Below, in pieces: positions 4,550-5,490 of a stretch of DNA of 5,490 nucleotides (within the stretch, counting starts at the first letter, position 1; each line of letters opens with the position of its first letter). Source of the DNA: Microbacteriaceae bacterium (GTDB taxonomy: Bacteria; Actinomycetota; Actinomycetes; Actinomycetales; Microbacteriaceae). The stretch is from the NCBI GenBank assembly GCA_011620705.1, contig WOYR01000215.1:1-5490 (forward strand), given 5' to 3'. The translations under genes were made by a program, and so were the position numbers. Below the pieces are notes generated by a model. The model made no database searches. It saw only the letters and a list, made by a program, of their open reading frames with translations, and was not told the DNA's origin.

Positions 4550-5420
4550 ATGGTGCGCGCGCTGATTCCGCTGTGGGCACGCCCTATCGGCTCGGTGAAT
4601 GAGGCCGACGTGCTCGGCTTCCTGACCGACCATCTCCGCGTCAAGGAGCGGTCAACGGTCGCGCGACTGCGCACCTCGCTCAGCGCGCTGTTCACCTACG
4701 CGATGCGCGAGAAATACGTCGCGATCCACCCGGTGCGCGGCGTGGCCCTGCCGCCCGGCGCGAGCCAGAAGCCGGCCGATGAGTGGTTCACGACCGAGAG
4801 CCTGGCCGCGATCCTGGAGGCCCAGCGCACTGCCTCGGCGCACTACGCCGCGATGACAGAGTGGACGTCCCTGACCGCCCTGCGCTGGTCGGAGACCCGC
4901 GCGCTGCGCGTGTCCGATCTACAGGACGTTCCCTTCCCGGCAGCTTGGGTGCGACGCGCGCAGTCGGAGGGCTATGACGAGAAGGCACCCAAGACCGACA
5001 ACGGTGAGCGCGTCGTGCCGCTCACCGACCGGGCGCGCGAACTGGCGCGCACCGCGGCGGCGGGAAAGCGGCCGGAGGATTACCTGTTCACGAGCCCGAG
5101 CGGGCGCCAACTGCGCATGACTCTCTACCGGCGCCTCACGAGATGGTCGGCCACGCCCCCACGCAAGCGCCCGCACATGCTGCGGCACTACTGCGCCTCC
5201 CAATGGCTGCGCGCGGGCATCCCGATCAACCAGGTCGCTGAATGGCTGGCGGACGATCCCCGCACCGTGCTCACACGTCCTCGGCGAGCGACAGACGATC
5301 GAAGGGCTGCGCCGCCTCCACGAACTTGCGTCGGGACCCTTACGGGACCCTCAGGCCGTTCCTGAGAATGCGGACGGCCCTCAGTTGGACGACCGGATTG
5401 TCGATGAGACCGGCATCTGA
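4550..5420 (+). pseudogene. Tyrosine integrase, N-truncated and frameshifted at the catalytic tyrosine
   Basis: Phage/ICE-type tyrosine recombinase. From the ATG at 4550 (residue 1) the protein begins inside the core-binding domain ('ARPIGSVNEADVLGFL', 10-25; 'LFTYAMREKYVAIHPVRGV', 47-65). Catalytic residues seen are R112 ('TALRWSE'), K148 ('KTDNGERVVPL') and H209-M-L-R212. The usual LGH box reads L233-A-D235, so the sixth residue is atypical. After 'DDPRTVL' (ending at 5272) the frame runs into unrelated sequence and stops at 5365. The frame beginning at 5274 continues the family sequence 'HVLGERQTIEGLRRLHEL' and stops at 5420. The bases for 'x-x-Y-A' are missing: a deletion of 8 or 11 bp took the nucleophile tyrosine. 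The arm-binding domain, normally about 60-100 residues, is also absent; the upstream gene ends only 27 bp away. It sits beside the tRNA-Ser, its presumed target. Confidence 0.82.
5328..5357 (+). repeat. Paired CGGGACCC direct repeats, right end (arm-type site candidate)
   Basis: CGGGACCCT at 5332-5340 and again at 5343-5351, 11-bp pitch, in the same orientation as the pair at 3278-3307 and matching that block at 24 of 30 positions. It lies inside the restored integrase reading frame, about 82 bp from the tRNA 3' end region. Together the two blocks would flank the core symmetrically in the excised circle. Confidence 0.6.
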
Positions 5421-5436
5421 TCGGAGATTTCTTGAG

Positions 5437-5490
5437 CGGAGACGGAGGGATTTGAACCCTCGGAACCCTTGCGGGTTCTCCACCTTAGCA
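5437..5490 (-). tRNA. tRNA-Ser (anticodon GCU), 3' part, cut by window edge
   Basis: Read on the - strand from the window edge: U33, anticodon GCT, A37-A38, anticodon-stem strand GGTGG, a class II variable arm (GAACCC-GCAA-GGGTTC), T-arm GAGGG-TTCAAAT-CCCTC, acceptor strand CGTCTCC and discriminator G at 5437. CCA is not encoded. The long variable arm and G73 mark a serine tRNA, and GCU reads AGC/AGU. The 5' half lies beyond the window, so its integrity cannot be checked; the T-arm pairs perfectly. It is the probable integration target of the elements to its left. Confidence 0.8.

Larger units (their letters stand above)
3145..5490. mobile_element. Decayed inner integrative element at tRNA-Ser (copy B to tRNA)
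   Basis: About 2.3 kb between tRNA fragment B and the tRNA-Ser at the right edge. It carries an AbiEii-type toxin module and a defective tyrosine integrase next to the tRNA, the usual position. Matching pairs of CGGGACCC repeats lie at similar distances inside both ends. Relaxation, replication and excisionase genes of a full integrative element are missing, and the integrase has lost its N-terminus. A large internal deletion is therefore likely, with one edge between the toxin stop at 4523 and about 4560. With a dead integrase the element could move only with help from another recombinase. Confidence 0.65.

Noticed and set aside
3051..4580. 509-codon open frame on the - strand
   Set aside because: It lies antisense to the AbiEii pair, and its translation is Arg/Pro/Ala-rich low-complexity sequence. 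This is typical of shadow frames in high-GC DNA; it also runs across tRNA fragment B.
5273..5365. The Arg/Pro-rich end of the integrase frame as its genuine C-terminus
   Set aside because: The neighbouring frame carries the family's normal continuation (HVLGERQ...), so this end is the product of a frameshift.
1..5490. CRISPR array or insertion sequence
   Set aside because: No regularly spaced repeats of CRISPR size, no transposase and no terminal inverted repeats with target duplications were seen.

Overview
The window is high-GC DNA with GC-rich third codon positions, GTG starts and apparently leaderless promoters. This suggests a high-GC actinobacterium, perhaps of the Microbacteriaceae type, but no phylogenetic marker fixes the genus.

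Left part (1-1400) looks like ordinary chromosome. It holds the C-terminal part of a type-B carboxylesterase running in from the left edge (+), and a complete, convergent PAP2-family membrane phosphatase (692-1366, -).

From about 1556 to the right edge the window looks like a genomic island built at the 3' end of a serine tRNA gene. The 3' part of a tRNA-Ser with anticodon GCU lies at the right edge (5437-5490, -, cut by the window at U33). Two further partial copies of that tRNA 3' end lie inside: copy A (1556-1579, 24 bp identical) and copy B (3145-3198, 50 of 54 bases identical). The simplest reading is two decayed integrative elements in tandem. The outer one (A to B, about 1.6 kb) holds a RelE/ParE-type toxin with its Unstb_antitox-type antitoxin, a small divergent three-helix membrane protein and an N-terminal fragment of an Abi-family (Abi_2) protein. 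The inner one (B to tRNA, about 2.3 kb) holds a 105-aa gene of unknown family upstream of an AbiEii-type nucleotidyltransferase toxin, then a tyrosine integrase.

The integrase looks dead twice over. It lacks the N-terminal arm-binding region, and a small deletion near 5272 removes the catalytic tyrosine and shifts the frame, although the rest of the C-terminus is still readable in the next frame to 5420. Pairs of CGGGACCC direct repeats with an 11-bp pitch lie about 85-100 bp inside both ends of the inner element, in the same orientation. They look like the integrase's arm-type sites. What survives intact in the two elements is mainly toxin-antitoxin modules, as expected for a fossil island kept by addiction or defence genes.
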